From positions 1-7,359 of the forward strand of contig CAMHOI010000045.1 in the NCBI GenBank assembly GCA_946186725.1: 7,359 nt of DNA, read 5' to 3'. This document shows, piece after piece, positions 1-6,138 of this stretch. The notes under the pieces are model-generated. The model saw nothing but the letters and a program-made list of their open reading frames with translations, searched no databases and had not been told where the DNA came from. The position numbers were made by a program, and so were the translations under genes. Position 1 is the first letter of the stretch. Every line of letters begins with the position of its first letter. This stretch comes from an uncultured Clostridia bacterium. GTDB lineage: Bacteria > Bacillota > Clostridia > Oscillospirales > Acutalibacteraceae.

Positions 1-115
1 CCGTCTTGACCGCCATGGCGAGCTCGCGGCCGATGCGGGTGAAGATCTTGGCCTTCTGGGCGTCGGTCTTCTCCTTCTTGCGCTTGATGTTGTTCCACTT
101 GGAATGCCCTGACAT
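1..115 (-). CDS. yebC: YebC/PmpR-family regulator, N-terminal 38 residues (runs off left edge)
   Basis: This is the start of a YebC/TACO1/PmpR-family protein. Members are DNA-binding regulators, and recent work also links some to relief of ribosome stalling. The reading frame opens with MSGHSKWNNIKRKK and continues to RIGRELAMAVKT; the MSGHSKW(A/N)xIKxxK opening and the following KIFTRIGRE stretch are the family signature. The ATG is at 115-113. It is preceded by a GAGGTG ribosome binding site about 9 bases upstream and by its own sigma-A-like promoter, so it is probably transcribed separately from spoIIE. Only the first part of a roughly 240-residue protein is present, with no stop inside the window. 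Identity rests on this short but highly conserved segment. The cellular target in this organism cannot be told. Confidence 0.93.
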   Translation of the reverse strand, partial: MSGHSKWNNIKRKKEKTDAQKAKIFTRIGRELAMAVKT

Positions 116-129
116 GAATATCACACCTC

Positions 130-159
130 GGTAGAATTTTCTTTTCGCCCTATTCTACC
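130..159. repeat. 8-bp inverted repeat overlapping the yebC -10 box
   Basis: GGTAGAAT at 130-137 is perfectly complementary to ATTCTACC at 152-159, with a 14-base, purine-rich (minus strand) loop. The 152-159 arm contains the -10 hexamer of the predicted yebC promoter; the other arm falls in the predicted 5' untranslated region, just upstream of the ribosome binding site. There is no T-tract, so it is not a convincing terminator for spoIIE. It could be an operator for a dimeric repressor or a weak leader hairpin; chance cannot be excluded for 8 bp. Confidence 0.4.
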
Positions 160-180
160 ATAGTTCCGCCTATTTGGCAA
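152..180 (-). promoter_or_regulatory. sigma-A-like promoter of yebC
   Basis: On the minus strand, TTGCCA (180-175, 5/6 to TTGACA) and TAGAAT (157-152, 5/6 to TATAAT) are separated by exactly 17 bases. The predicted transcription start is near 145, giving a leader of about 30 bases with a GAGGTG ribosome binding site before the yebC ATG. The region is distinctly more AT-rich than the flanking genes. The promoter lies directly after the spoIIE stop codon. Confidence 0.7.
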
Positions 181-184
181 CCCC

Positions 185-2488
185 TCACGAGGCTGCTTTT
201 TCCAGGATGGCGACCATCACGGTAACGTCGTCGTCATGACCGTCGTGACGGCGCCGGCGGGCGGCGCGAGCCAGACGCTCGGCCAGCTGGGCGGCGCTTC
301 CCTGCCCCTTCCAGGCCTCCGCCTCGGCGCAGATCCAGTCGGTGCCGTCGGTGAGAGCGCCGTCCGACATCATCACGATCATATCCCCGGCCTTGAGGTA
401 AACGGCGGCTGAATCGAAGCCCACCTGCCCCACGATCCCCGCGGGCAGGGAGGCGCATTCCGCCTTTGCGGTCCGTCCGCCGCGCACCACCACGGTGGGG
501 CAGGCGCCCGCCTTGTAGAGCTCGGTGCGGCCGCTGAAGCGGTCAATGGCGCACAAATCGACGGTGGAGAGGGATTCCTCGGTCGACTTGCAGCGCATGG
601 CGGCGTTGGCCAGCTTGAGAGCGCAGTCGGGTCCGAAGCCCGCCTTGAGCAGCCGCTCCATGAGCGCCGAGGCCATGGTCGCGTCCACGGCGGCGCGCCC
701 GCCGGCGCCCATGCCGTCGCACAGCACCATCCACTGCCGCCCCCTTCCGTCCTGGAAATCACAACCCGCGTCGCCGCAGAATTTTCCCTCTCCCATGGCC
801 AGTTGAAACAGCCCGATATCCGCTTGAAGAAGGGCTTTTTCGCTCAATGTGATCAAAGCGCAGCCGTGGGCGTACTGGACGCAGGGCGGATCGAAGGCGC
901 GCTCGCAGGCGGCGGTCACCGCGCGCAGGATCTGCATCCGGTTGAGGCGGTCCTGCCGTCCGATCGTCACACGGAGCTCCACGCTCATGCGCCCGCTGCC
1001 GTCCAGCGAACAGCCCACGTCCGTGGGATAGATCCCCACCCCGCGCAGGGCGGTATCCACCCGGGAGGCGGCGTCCGGATCGTAGCGGCGGTCCCGTTCC
1101 ATATCGCAGGCCATGTCGTAGAGCATATCGGAGAGCCCGCCGAACTGGTCCATGAGGACGCCGCGCACCTCATCCACCCGCCGCTTGGCGGCCCGATGGC
1201 GGGTCAGGGAGAGGTAGCGCCTGTCCAGCGCACCGCAGACGCGATCCAGATGGCTGCACACCTTGGTCAGCGTGGGGCCGGCCGCCTCGGGGGCGATCTC
1301 TCCTCTGGTCATGTCGGTCAGCTCGGAGGCGATCTCGGCGGCGTTTTCCTCCCAGCAGTAACGGCGCAAAGCGCACCCGCCGCAGGCGTCCTCCTCCACC
1401 TGCCCCAGCATTCCCTCAAAATCGGGCGTGCGGCTCTCCTCCAGGCGACGGGCGGCCGCGTCGACGGTCTGCGACACGTCGCGCAGGGCCTCGGAGGCAA
1501 AGGAGAGGCGCAGGGACACCGCCTTGCGAAGGCCGTCCAGGCGGGGCATCTCGGGAGGAGGCGCGAAGACGGCGCCCAGCGGATCCTGCCACTTGCGCGG
1601 AAGCAGAAGGGAAAGCAGGGAGGCAATCCCCGCCTCCGCCAGCAAGGTCCACGAGTCGGTCAGCCCCGCGCGCATGGCAAAGAGCAGGATCACGGCGTCC
1701 AGCGCGGCGACGCCCGCGATCCCGCCCAGGGCGGAGAACAGGCCCGCCATCAGTCCACCCATGGCGAAGGCGCCCGTCTGCCAGAGATTATGATCCCCCG
1801 CCAGAAGCATGGCAAAACCGAGCGTGACGCCCGCGAGCGCCCCGCTTCGCTCCCCGCCGTAGCGGGCGGCCGAGAGGACAAGCAGGATGCCCGCGATCTC
1901 CGAAAAGGAGATCCCAGCCGCCCGAAAGCGGGAAAAGGACATCAGAACCAGGCCGATGACCATCACCAAACTGACCGTCTGGGCTGCGCTCAGGCGCAGT
2001 TTTTGCTTGAGGGCGTCGGTCGCGTCGGCGGCGACCGAGACGAAAAAGGCGGTGCCCGACGCGGCCAGGCATTCTACGGCAAGGGACAGGAGCGTCTCGC
2101 CCTTCAGGCCGCTTGCCGCCAGCACGACCACCGAGGTGAGCAATCCGGTCGCCAGCGCCGTGCCGCCCGCAAAGAGGGCGCGTTCCTTCTCCTGCCACTT
2201 GCGGGGCAGAAGAAAGCGGATCATGGCCACGCACACCACCGCCGCCAGGTAGCGGAAGCCGCTCCCTCCGTCCACGGGGAAAAAGTAGCCGATCCCCGCG
2301 CCGATGGCGGCGGCGGTGGCCAGCTCGGTCGGCATGCCCGCCGCGACCGCCACGCCGAAGGGGGCCCACGCGCCGAAGAGAGCGGTGCGGGACATCAGAA
2401 AGCCGAACAGGGCGCTGCCCGTCTGACGGACGACCTGCCGCAGCAGGGGCGAAGCCGGGGAGAAAATTCTTTCTTTTGGTCTGTCCAT
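185..2488 (-). CDS. spoIIE: Stage II sporulation protein E (PP2C-type serine phosphatase)
   Basis: SpoIIE sits in the polar septum during sporulation and dephosphorylates the anti-anti-sigma factor SpoIIAA, releasing sigma-F in the forespore. The protein is 767 residues, close to the 800-odd of Bacillus subtilis SpoIIE. Residues about 20-300 form roughly ten hydrophobic membrane segments. Residues about 315-555 are the soluble middle region, with a Cys cluster (C369, C372, C378, then W379). Residues about 560-763 are the PP2C/SpoIIE phosphatase domain, with a metal-binding CDGMGAG motif (D591, G592), a second acidic motif SDGALTDG (D709) and a C-terminal HDDDVTVMVA (D752-D754). All expected metal ligands are present, so it should be active. 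The ATG at 2488-2486 follows an AGAGGTGG ribosome binding site (2502-2495) at good spacing. No clear terminator follows its stop codon. Confidence 0.96.
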   Translation of the reverse strand: MDRPKERIFSPASPLLRQVVRQTGSALFGFLMSRTALFGAWAPFGVAVAAGMPTELATAAAIGAGIGYFFPVDGGSGFRYLAAVVCVAMIRFLLPRKWQEKERALFAGGTALATGLLTSVVVLAASGLKGETLLSLAVECLAASGTAFFVSVAADATDALKQKLRLSAAQTVSLVMVIGLVLMSFSRFRAAGISFSEIAGILLVLSAARYGGERSGALAGVTLGFAMLLAGDHNLWQTGAFAMGGLMAGLFSALGGIAGVAALDAVILLFAMRAGLTDSWTLLAEAGIASLLSLLLPRKWQDPLGAVFAPPPEMPRLDGLRKAVSLRLSFASEALRDVSQTVDAAARRLEESRTPDFEGMLGQVEEDACGGCALRRYCWEENAAEIASELTDMTRGEIAPEAAGPTLTKVCSHLDRVCGALDRRYLSLTRHRAAKRRVDEVRGVLMDQFGGLSDMLYDMACDMERDRRYDPDAASRVDTALRGVGIYPTDVGCSLDGSGRMSVELRVTIGRQDRLNRMQILRAVTAACERAFDPPCVQYAHGCALITLSEKALLQADIGLFQLAMGEGKFCGDAGCDFQDGRGRQWMVLCDGMGAGGRAAVDATMASALMERLLKAGFGPDCALKLANAAMRCKSTEESLSTVDLCAIDRFSGRTELYKAGACPTVVVRGGRTAKAECASLPAGIVGQVGFDSAAVYLKAGDMIVMMSDGALTDGTDWICAEAEAWKGQGSAAQLAERLARAARRRRHDGHDDDVTVMVAILEKAAS

Positions 2489-2523
2489 ACTTGTCCACCT
2501 CTGAATCGCACTATGGTCCTTCC

Positions 2524-2556
2524 ATCATACCGCGCCGCCGGCGCAAATGCTGTCAC
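2524..2556 (-). promoter_or_regulatory. Candidate Spo0A-type spoIIE promoter with 21-bp spacer
   Basis: On the minus strand, GTGACA (2556-2551, 5/6 to TTGACA) and TATGAT (2529-2524, 5/6 to TATAAT) are separated by 21 bases. This is too long for an ordinary sigma-A promoter. It matches what is known for the Spo0A-dependent spoIIE (21 bases) and spoIIG (22 bases) promoters of B. subtilis, where Spo0A bound at the -35 region lets sigma-A polymerase use the misplaced hexamer. The predicted start near 2517 gives a leader of about 29 bases ending in the spoIIE ribosome binding site. No ordinary 16-18-base arrangement was seen in this gap. Confidence 0.5.
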
Positions 2557-2591
2557 AAGGGGGTTGGCGGGTGAGGTCGGTTCCTGACGCA
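2551..2591 (-). promoter_or_regulatory. Two possible Spo0A boxes upstream of spoIIE
   Basis: Two near matches to the 0A box TGNCGAA occur on the plus strand: TGTCACA at 2551-2557, overlapping the -35 hexamer, and TGACGCA at 2585-2591, about three helical turns further upstream. The first matches 5 of 7 positions and the second 6 of 7, counting the N position as a match. Their position relative to the promoter is what a Spo0A-activated gene would need, but the matches are imperfect and such short motifs arise by chance. Confidence 0.25.
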
Positions 2592-2597
2592 GAAAGC

Positions 2598-2635
2598 AAG
2601 ATCGGGACGGATCGTTTCCGATCCGTCCCGATCTT
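2598..2635 (-). terminator. Perfect 17-bp hairpin ending the head-gene operon
   Basis: Arms 2598-2614 and 2619-2635 are perfectly complementary over 17 bp, with a four-base loop. Read on the minus strand the loop is GAAA closed by a G-C pair, a stable GNRA tetraloop, which favours function on this strand. The stop codon of the 112-residue gene (2637-2635) overlaps the base of the stem. The following minus-strand sequence is only moderately T-rich (TTGCTTTCT), so the U-tract is imperfect. The best reading is an intrinsic terminator separating the phage cassette from spoIIE. Confidence 0.75.
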
Positions 2636-2973
2636 TATTGCAAATGCAGGGCGCTCGCGCGCAGCGTGGTCTTCTCGACGGCGCCCTCGGCGTCGATGGT
2701 GCGCTCCATCTTCAGCCACTCGCAGTCGTCGAGGGTAAAGGTGTTCCATCCGTCCGCGATGACCACGTCGAACCCTCTTCGAGGGTAGAGATTGCCCACG
2801 CTCAGCCCTACGGGCAGGCGGCGGCAAATCACGACGTCACAGGTCGACCGGGTGTAGTCCGGGCTCTGCTGGTAATTGGGCCGCACGGCCGACACCGTCA
2901 CCTCGGTCACGGCGGGCCAAAGCTGTCCTTCGATCCACACACGGGGCTGATAGCCCTTGTCTTGATTCAACAT
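2635..2973 (-). CDS. Small beta-rich phage structural protein, possibly tail-tube-like
   Basis: A 112-residue soluble protein without signal peptide or membrane segment, and the last gene of the head cassette. Alternating hydrophobic residues suggest several beta strands: RVWIEG near 11-16, the VTVSAV stretch at 25-30, CDVVICRRL at 45-53, a FDVVIADG strand at 68-75 and a closing strand to the C-terminus. The pattern of a small ordered beta domain followed by a CEW motif (84-86) and a final strand resembles small tail-tube or tail-completion folds, and its place just after the tail terminator is where a tail-tube gene normally sits. No family is firmly recognised. The ATG at 2973-2971 has an AGGAGG ribosome binding site at ideal distance; a 10-base gap separates it from the preceding stop. 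Its C-terminus, ALHLQ, matches that of the capsid protein. Confidence 0.85.
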   Translation of the reverse strand: MLNQDKGYQPRVWIEGQLWPAVTEVTVSAVRPNYQQSPDYTRSTCDVVICRRLPVGLSVGNLYPRRGFDVVIADGWNTFTLDDCEWLKMERTIDAEGAVEKTTLRASALHLQ

Positions 2974-2983
2974 GGCACTCCTC

Positions 2984-3418
2984 CTACAAAAGATAGCGTG
3001 CCGTCACAATGATGGGCAGACGGAGACAGCGGCTGGAACGGTCGTATCCCTTGGGGCCCGTGACAAGCTTGCAGAACCCGAAGGTTTGACTGTATCGCAG
3101 GGCGTCCGCGGCCCGGGTCATCAGCATCCGGGCGTATCCGCCGCCCTGAGCGATGGGACAATGGACGGTCACGGCAAAGTCGACCTCCAGTCCGGCGGCC
3201 GTTGTGATCGCGCCGTCGGCACGGCCGGCGATCGCACTCAGATACCGCTCGGACAGGCGCACGGCCTGCACGCCGACGGTCAGCGTGGGCACCGCGAGCG
3301 CGGCCGCCTGACGAAACTCGTACTCCTCTATGACACGCACGGCCGGCATGGCTTCGGTCAGGCAGGCGCGAAGGGCGCTGATCTCCTGCCCGAGAGCGGA
3401 ATACAGCGGTTCGCTCAC
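2984..3418 (-). CDS. Phage tail-terminator-like protein (GTG start)
   Basis: A 144-residue protein that probably caps the tail tube or completes the neck at the head-tail joint. The layout is that of the tail-terminator/minor-capsid family: an N-terminal helix (about 5-25), a region of strands around LTVGVQAVRL (46-55), a strand LEVDFAVTVHCP (77-88), a helix with the ARMLMTRAADAL stretch (96-107) and two closing strands ending ARYLL. The assignment rests on fold pattern and gene order, not on a motif. A longer reading from an ATG at 3523 exists, but the GTG at 3418-3416 is preferred: it has a strong GGGAGGAG ribosome binding site at 3431-3424 and overlaps the previous stop as GTGA, whereas the extra upstream residues would lie inside the preceding gene. 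Confidence 0.85.
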   Translation of the reverse strand: MSEPLYSALGQEISALRACLTEAMPAVRVIEEYEFRQAAALAVPTLTVGVQAVRLSERYLSAIAGRADGAITTAAGLEVDFAVTVHCPIAQGGGYARMLMTRAADALRYSQTFGFCKLVTGPKGYDRSSRCLRLPIIVTARYLL

Positions 3419-3747
3419 GCGCTCTCCTCCCTTCTCAGAACGGCCCACAGATAGACGGGCTGATAACCCAGCCGGATGAACTCCCGCTTCACGCAGGTGT
3501 AGCCGTCTCCGTTCTCGTCCCACAGGACGGGAAACGCCCCCTCCGGCAGGTCGTGCTCGGGCGGGCCGAGGTAGAGAAAGCAGCTCTCATCCACAACGCC
3601 GATCCTGGTGTACTGACTGTCCAGGAACATCTTGTTCTTATATCGCATGGGCTGCAGGAAGCAGTGCACCGCGCCGCTTGCCGTCAGCAGGGTGACGGTG
3701 CGGCCGAACCGCTCGAACAGCCCCGCGACGCTTTCGCGCGGGGTCAC
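3415..3747 (-). CDS. Head-closure / neck protein (GTG start)
   Basis: A 110-residue protein likely to close the packaged head below the connector, in the manner of SPP1 gp16. Recognisable elements are the FLQP strand (30-33), an RIG turn (48-50), YLGP (59-62), LWDENGDGYTCVKRE (75-89) and the closing YLWAVLR (99-105). This beta-rich FLQP / YLGP / WAVL pattern is one I associate with neck proteins of clostridial prophages. The GTG start at 3747-3745 overlaps the stop of the connector gene as GTGA. The AGGTGG ribosome binding site at 3757-3752 sits only 4 bases away, so translation probably relies on coupling to the upstream gene. Stop at 3417-3415 overlaps the next GTG. Function inferred from order and pattern. 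Confidence 0.85.
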   Translation of the reverse strand: MTPRESVAGLFERFGRTVTLLTASGAVHCFLQPMRYKNKMFLDSQYTRIGVVDESCFLYLGPPEHDLPEGAFPVLWDENGDGYTCVKREFIRLGYQPVYLWAVLRREESA

Positions 3748-4109
3748 GGTCCCACCTGCATGAAGGCGAAGCCGCCTGTGTCGAGGAGGTCGGCGATGCT
3801 GCCGACGGCGTCCTCCCGCAGTTGGCGTGCCAGCCCCAGCAGGGCGGCGTCGGGCGCAGACATCCTGACGTCGCCGGCCGTGAAGTCCACGCTCTTCATG
3901 GCGGTCAGCAGGGCATGCTTGTGATAGGCAAAGGCGGCGCAGGCGTGGCAGATACGGTCGTGATTGTCGGGCGTGCAGGCGCCCGGCCGGAGCATGACGC
4001 CGACCTCTCCGATGGCGAGGGTCACCAGGGCGCTCTCGCGCCTGGCCTCGGACTCGGTCAGCTCGGCCAGGCGGGAAAAGGCGCCCAGCACCTTTTCAAA
4101 TTCGATCAT
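3744..4109 (-). CDS. Head-tail connector (HK97 gp6-like) protein
   Basis: A 121-residue, largely helical protein placed directly after the capsid gene, where HK97-type phages encode the ring that docks under the portal. Helices are predicted around 2-36 (FEKVLGAFSRLAEL onward), 47-72 and 84-112. The middle helix carries an unusual Cys/His run (C45, H50, C54, H55, C57, H63, H65) whose meaning is unknown. Sequence similarity is low in this family, so the call leans on size, helical content and position. The ATG at 4109-4107 follows a GGGGAGGTG ribosome binding site at about 7 bases; the gap to the capsid stop is 26 bases. Its stop overlaps the start of the head-closure gene. Confidence 0.85.
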   Translation of the reverse strand: MIEFEKVLGAFSRLAELTESEARRESALVTLAIGEVGVMLRPGACTPDNHDRICHACAAFAYHKHALLTAMKSVDFTAGDVRMSAPDAALLGLARQLREDAVGSIADLLDTGGFAFMQVGP

Positions 4110-4135
4110 GATTCACACCTCCCCGCACGGATGGA

Positions 4136-5149
4136 TCAGGCCTGCAGGTGCAGGGCGACGGAGGCCTCGTCGAAGATCTTGGAGAAGCCCGCGGTGCAGC
4201 TGATGGCGGCGCGCTCGAGCTGACGGTCGATGAGCTTGTCGTACTCGACGGCCACGTCGGAGGCGACGACCATCTCCAGCGCAAAACGCTTGTCCAGGCC
4301 AACGATGGTGCCCGTGCTCAGCGCGTCGGACTTGATGAAGTTGGCCCCCAACGGGTTGTTGAGGCGACCGGTGCCCTGGAAGTTGATGCCGGTGTTGGGA
4401 TTCTTGAACTCCTCGATGGCGAGCATCTTGAGCATCATGTCGGGGGAAGCGACGATGGTGTTCAGCTCATAGGCGCCCATGGCGTTCCACAGCGCCAGCA
4501 GATCGGCATAGGTCAGTACGCCGGCGGAAGCGGTCGTGATGACCTCGGCGGGGTTGTCGTTGCCGTCGCCCTGGAGCACGGTGGTCATGGCGTCGGCGAA
4601 CTGCTGCTTGGCGATGTAGGAGCCGATCTGGCGGAGCATGACCGTAAAGAGGTCGAGCCGCTGGTACTTGAGGGCCTCATAGGAGGCGACCAGCATACGG
4701 CCCCGCTTGGTCAGCTGAACCAGATTCTCCTTGGTGGAGACGGTGGTGGTGGGAATGACGTCGCCCTCGGAGACGGCGCGCAGCTCCTTTTCGCTGTCAG
4801 CGGGATTCGAGACCACCGAGCGGTAATCCATGCCCACGATGTTGGTGGTCGAGGCGATCACGTTGGGCAGCAGATTGGTCTCCTCGATGCCCGTCTTGAT
4901 GGCTCGGGAGACGTACTCGGGGAAGAGGGCGGCGGAATCCGAGGTGGAGTAGAACTTCTCCAACACGTCGGAGTTGGCGCCGGCGACCTTGATGTGGAAA
5001 CGCTTGAGCTGGCGCTGGAAGGCGTCCAGCCCCTCGTACTCGGTACCCACGTAATTGCGGGAGGGGTCGAGCTCCTCCAGGACCTGGGTGAAGGACTTGC
5101 CGGGGACATGATACATCCCCTTTTCGATGCGAACGGAATCAAAAGCCAT
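4136..5149 (-). CDS. Phage major capsid protein, HK97 fold
   Basis: A 337-residue capsid protomer that would build the icosahedral head. Residues about 1-65 form a charged, partly helical N-terminal part (EGLDAFQRQLKRFHIKV at 39-55) that may act as a scaffolding delta-like domain. The block from F66 (FYSTSDSAALFPEYVSRA) starts the N-arm, which is very typical of clostridial capsid proteins. Residues about 120-150 would be the E-loop, then a long spine helix (about 153-190), an A-domain-like region (about 205-290) and a final P-domain strand ending ALHLQA. A 66-residue pre-sequence together with a protease gene just upstream suggests cleavage near residue 65, as in HK97; this is inference. The ATG at 5149-5147 has an AGAGGAGG ribosome binding site 8 bases upstream, and the preceding stop is 17 bases away. 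No encapsulin-specific feature was seen, and the portal and connector genes argue for a true phage head. Confidence 0.93.
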   Translation of the reverse strand: MAFDSVRIEKGMYHVPGKSFTQVLEELDPSRNYVGTEYEGLDAFQRQLKRFHIKVAGANSDVLEKFYSTSDSAALFPEYVSRAIKTGIEETNLLPNVIASTTNIVGMDYRSVVSNPADSEKELRAVSEGDVIPTTTVSTKENLVQLTKRGRMLVASYEALKYQRLDLFTVMLRQIGSYIAKQQFADAMTTVLQGDGNDNPAEVITTASAGVLTYADLLALWNAMGAYELNTIVASPDMMLKMLAIEEFKNPNTGINFQGTGRLNNPLGANFIKSDALSTGTIVGLDKRFALEMVVASDVAVEYDKLIDRQLERAAISCTAGFSKIFDEASVALHLQA

Positions 5150-5166
5150 TGAGATTTCCTCCTCTT

Positions 5167-6138
5167 TCAGATACGGTAATTGTCATCCGCCGAGGGATCG
5201 GCGGTCGTTTTGGCAGGGGCAAGCTGAGGCCGCAGAGGCAGGCGCTCGGCCGCGGTGCGGCGGCAGGCGTCGACGTAGGCCTTGAGCTGTTCCCCCTCCA
5301 TGGGGGCGACGAGACGGTCGGCCGCCTCCCCGTCCAGCGCGGGCTGGGTCAGCAGGGTCAGTCGCTTGGCCTCACGGCGCATTTCGTCCAGCCGACGCGC
5401 GCCCTCCTCCGCCCGCTCGCGCAGCGCCTGCAGGGACTTGGTCAGCCCCTCGGCGTCGACGGGATCCAGCGTGACGGCGTTCCCCTCCTTCAGCGCGGCC
5501 AGCAGGGCATCCCAATCGGCGCCCTTTTTGAGACGGTGCGCCTTGGTCACACCGGCGGCCGGCTGGGCGGGCACGGCCACAAAGGACCATTCGTAGGCGT
5601 CGGTGGGATCGGAGAGGACGGCGTGGCATTTGGTACGGGCGCCGTCCTTGACGTAATAGCGGCCAAGACGATGCCCGCAGGGACCCCTTCTGAGGTCGGC
5701 GCCGCATACCGAGCAGGTGCGCCCCGCCGTGGCGCAGCCAACGCTGACCTCCTTCTTGATGCCGGCGTCGATCTCCAGCATCAGGTCGCGGTTGGACTCG
5801 GTGCGGGGCATATAGGCGCGGGCCTTGAGGCAATGATACCGCTCCCCGGCGGCGGTGGTTTTCTCCCCCGGCTCGACGGTGCAGGAGAAGATGCGCGCGC
5901 ACTGATCCCGTCCCTGCCCCGAATGGTCAAAGATGCCCGTCTTGCCGACGTAGAGCTCCGCCAGCTTTTGCAGGGCGGGGACGGTGAAACGCTCGTTGTC
6001 CCGGTCGATCTCGTTATCGCACAGCACCACCGAGAAGACGAAGACCTCCTCGGGCGCCAGAGGACGGCGGGACAGTTTGTTGATGATCTGCAGTTCCTCC
6101 TCGGTGGGGACGCCGGGGAGGGTTGGTTTTTCACTCAT
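5167..6138 (-). CDS. HK97-type prohead protease with Zn-finger-like insert and scaffold-like tail
   Basis: A 323-residue protein. Residues about 30-195 match the U35/HK97 prohead protease pattern: strand FVFSVVLCDNEIDRDNERF (33-51), then FDHSG with the candidate catalytic H72, then KKEVSVGC with the candidate catalytic S132, and the closing EWSFVAVPAQP (183-193). Between S132 and the last motif is a Cys/His cluster, C142, C145, C154, H156, of the type C-x2-C-x8-C-x-H, a likely zinc knuckle. Residues about 205-300 are helical and charged, including an ERAEEGARRLDEMRREAKRL coiled-coil-like stretch (241-260), and probably serve as scaffold. The fusion would combine capsid scaffolding and maturation in one chain. 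The ATG at 6138-6136 overlaps the portal stop by 8 bases and has an AAAGGAG ribosome binding site about 7 bases upstream. Confidence 0.9.
   Translation of the reverse strand: MSEKPTLPGVPTEEELQIINKLSRRPLAPEEVFVFSVVLCDNEIDRDNERFTVPALQKLAELYVGKTGIFDHSGQGRDQCARIFSCTVEPGEKTTAAGERYHCLKARAYMPRTESNRDLMLEIDAGIKKEVSVGCATAGRTCSVCGADLRRGPCGHRLGRYYVKDGARTKCHAVLSDPTDAYEWSFVAVPAQPAAGVTKAHRLKKGADWDALLAALKEGNAVTLDPVDAEGLTKSLQALRERAEEGARRLDEMRREAKRLTLLTQPALDGEAADRLVAPMEGEQLKAYVDACRRTAAERLPLRPQLAPAKTTADPSADDNYRI

Noticed and set aside
116..190. A terminator after spoIIE
   Set aside because: Only a 4-bp CCTC/GAGG stem at the stop codon and the 8-bp repeat at 130-159 are present, and neither has a T-tract.
803..2587. 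A 594-codon open frame on the plus strand opposite spoIIE
   Set aside because: It is antisense to a clearly recognised spoIIE, has a Gly/Gln/His/Arg-rich composition without any domain, and is explained by strong GC bias at third positions, which removes stops from the opposite strand.
2525..2827. A minus-strand frame of 100 residues bridging the last phage gene, the hairpin and the spoIIE promoter
   Set aside because: Arg-rich shadow frame that reads through the perfect terminator hairpin and lies mostly inside the 112-residue gene.
3419..3523. An N-terminal extension of the tail-terminator gene to an ATG at 3523
   Set aside because: The extra 35 residues are Arg/Gly-rich out-of-frame translation of the head-closure gene, and a strong ribosome binding site marks the GTG at 3418.
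4136..5149. Capsid gene as an encapsulin nanocompartment shell
   Set aside because: Encapsulins share the HK97 fold but are not encoded with portal, prohead protease and connector genes; the full head gene set points to a DNA-packaging phage head.
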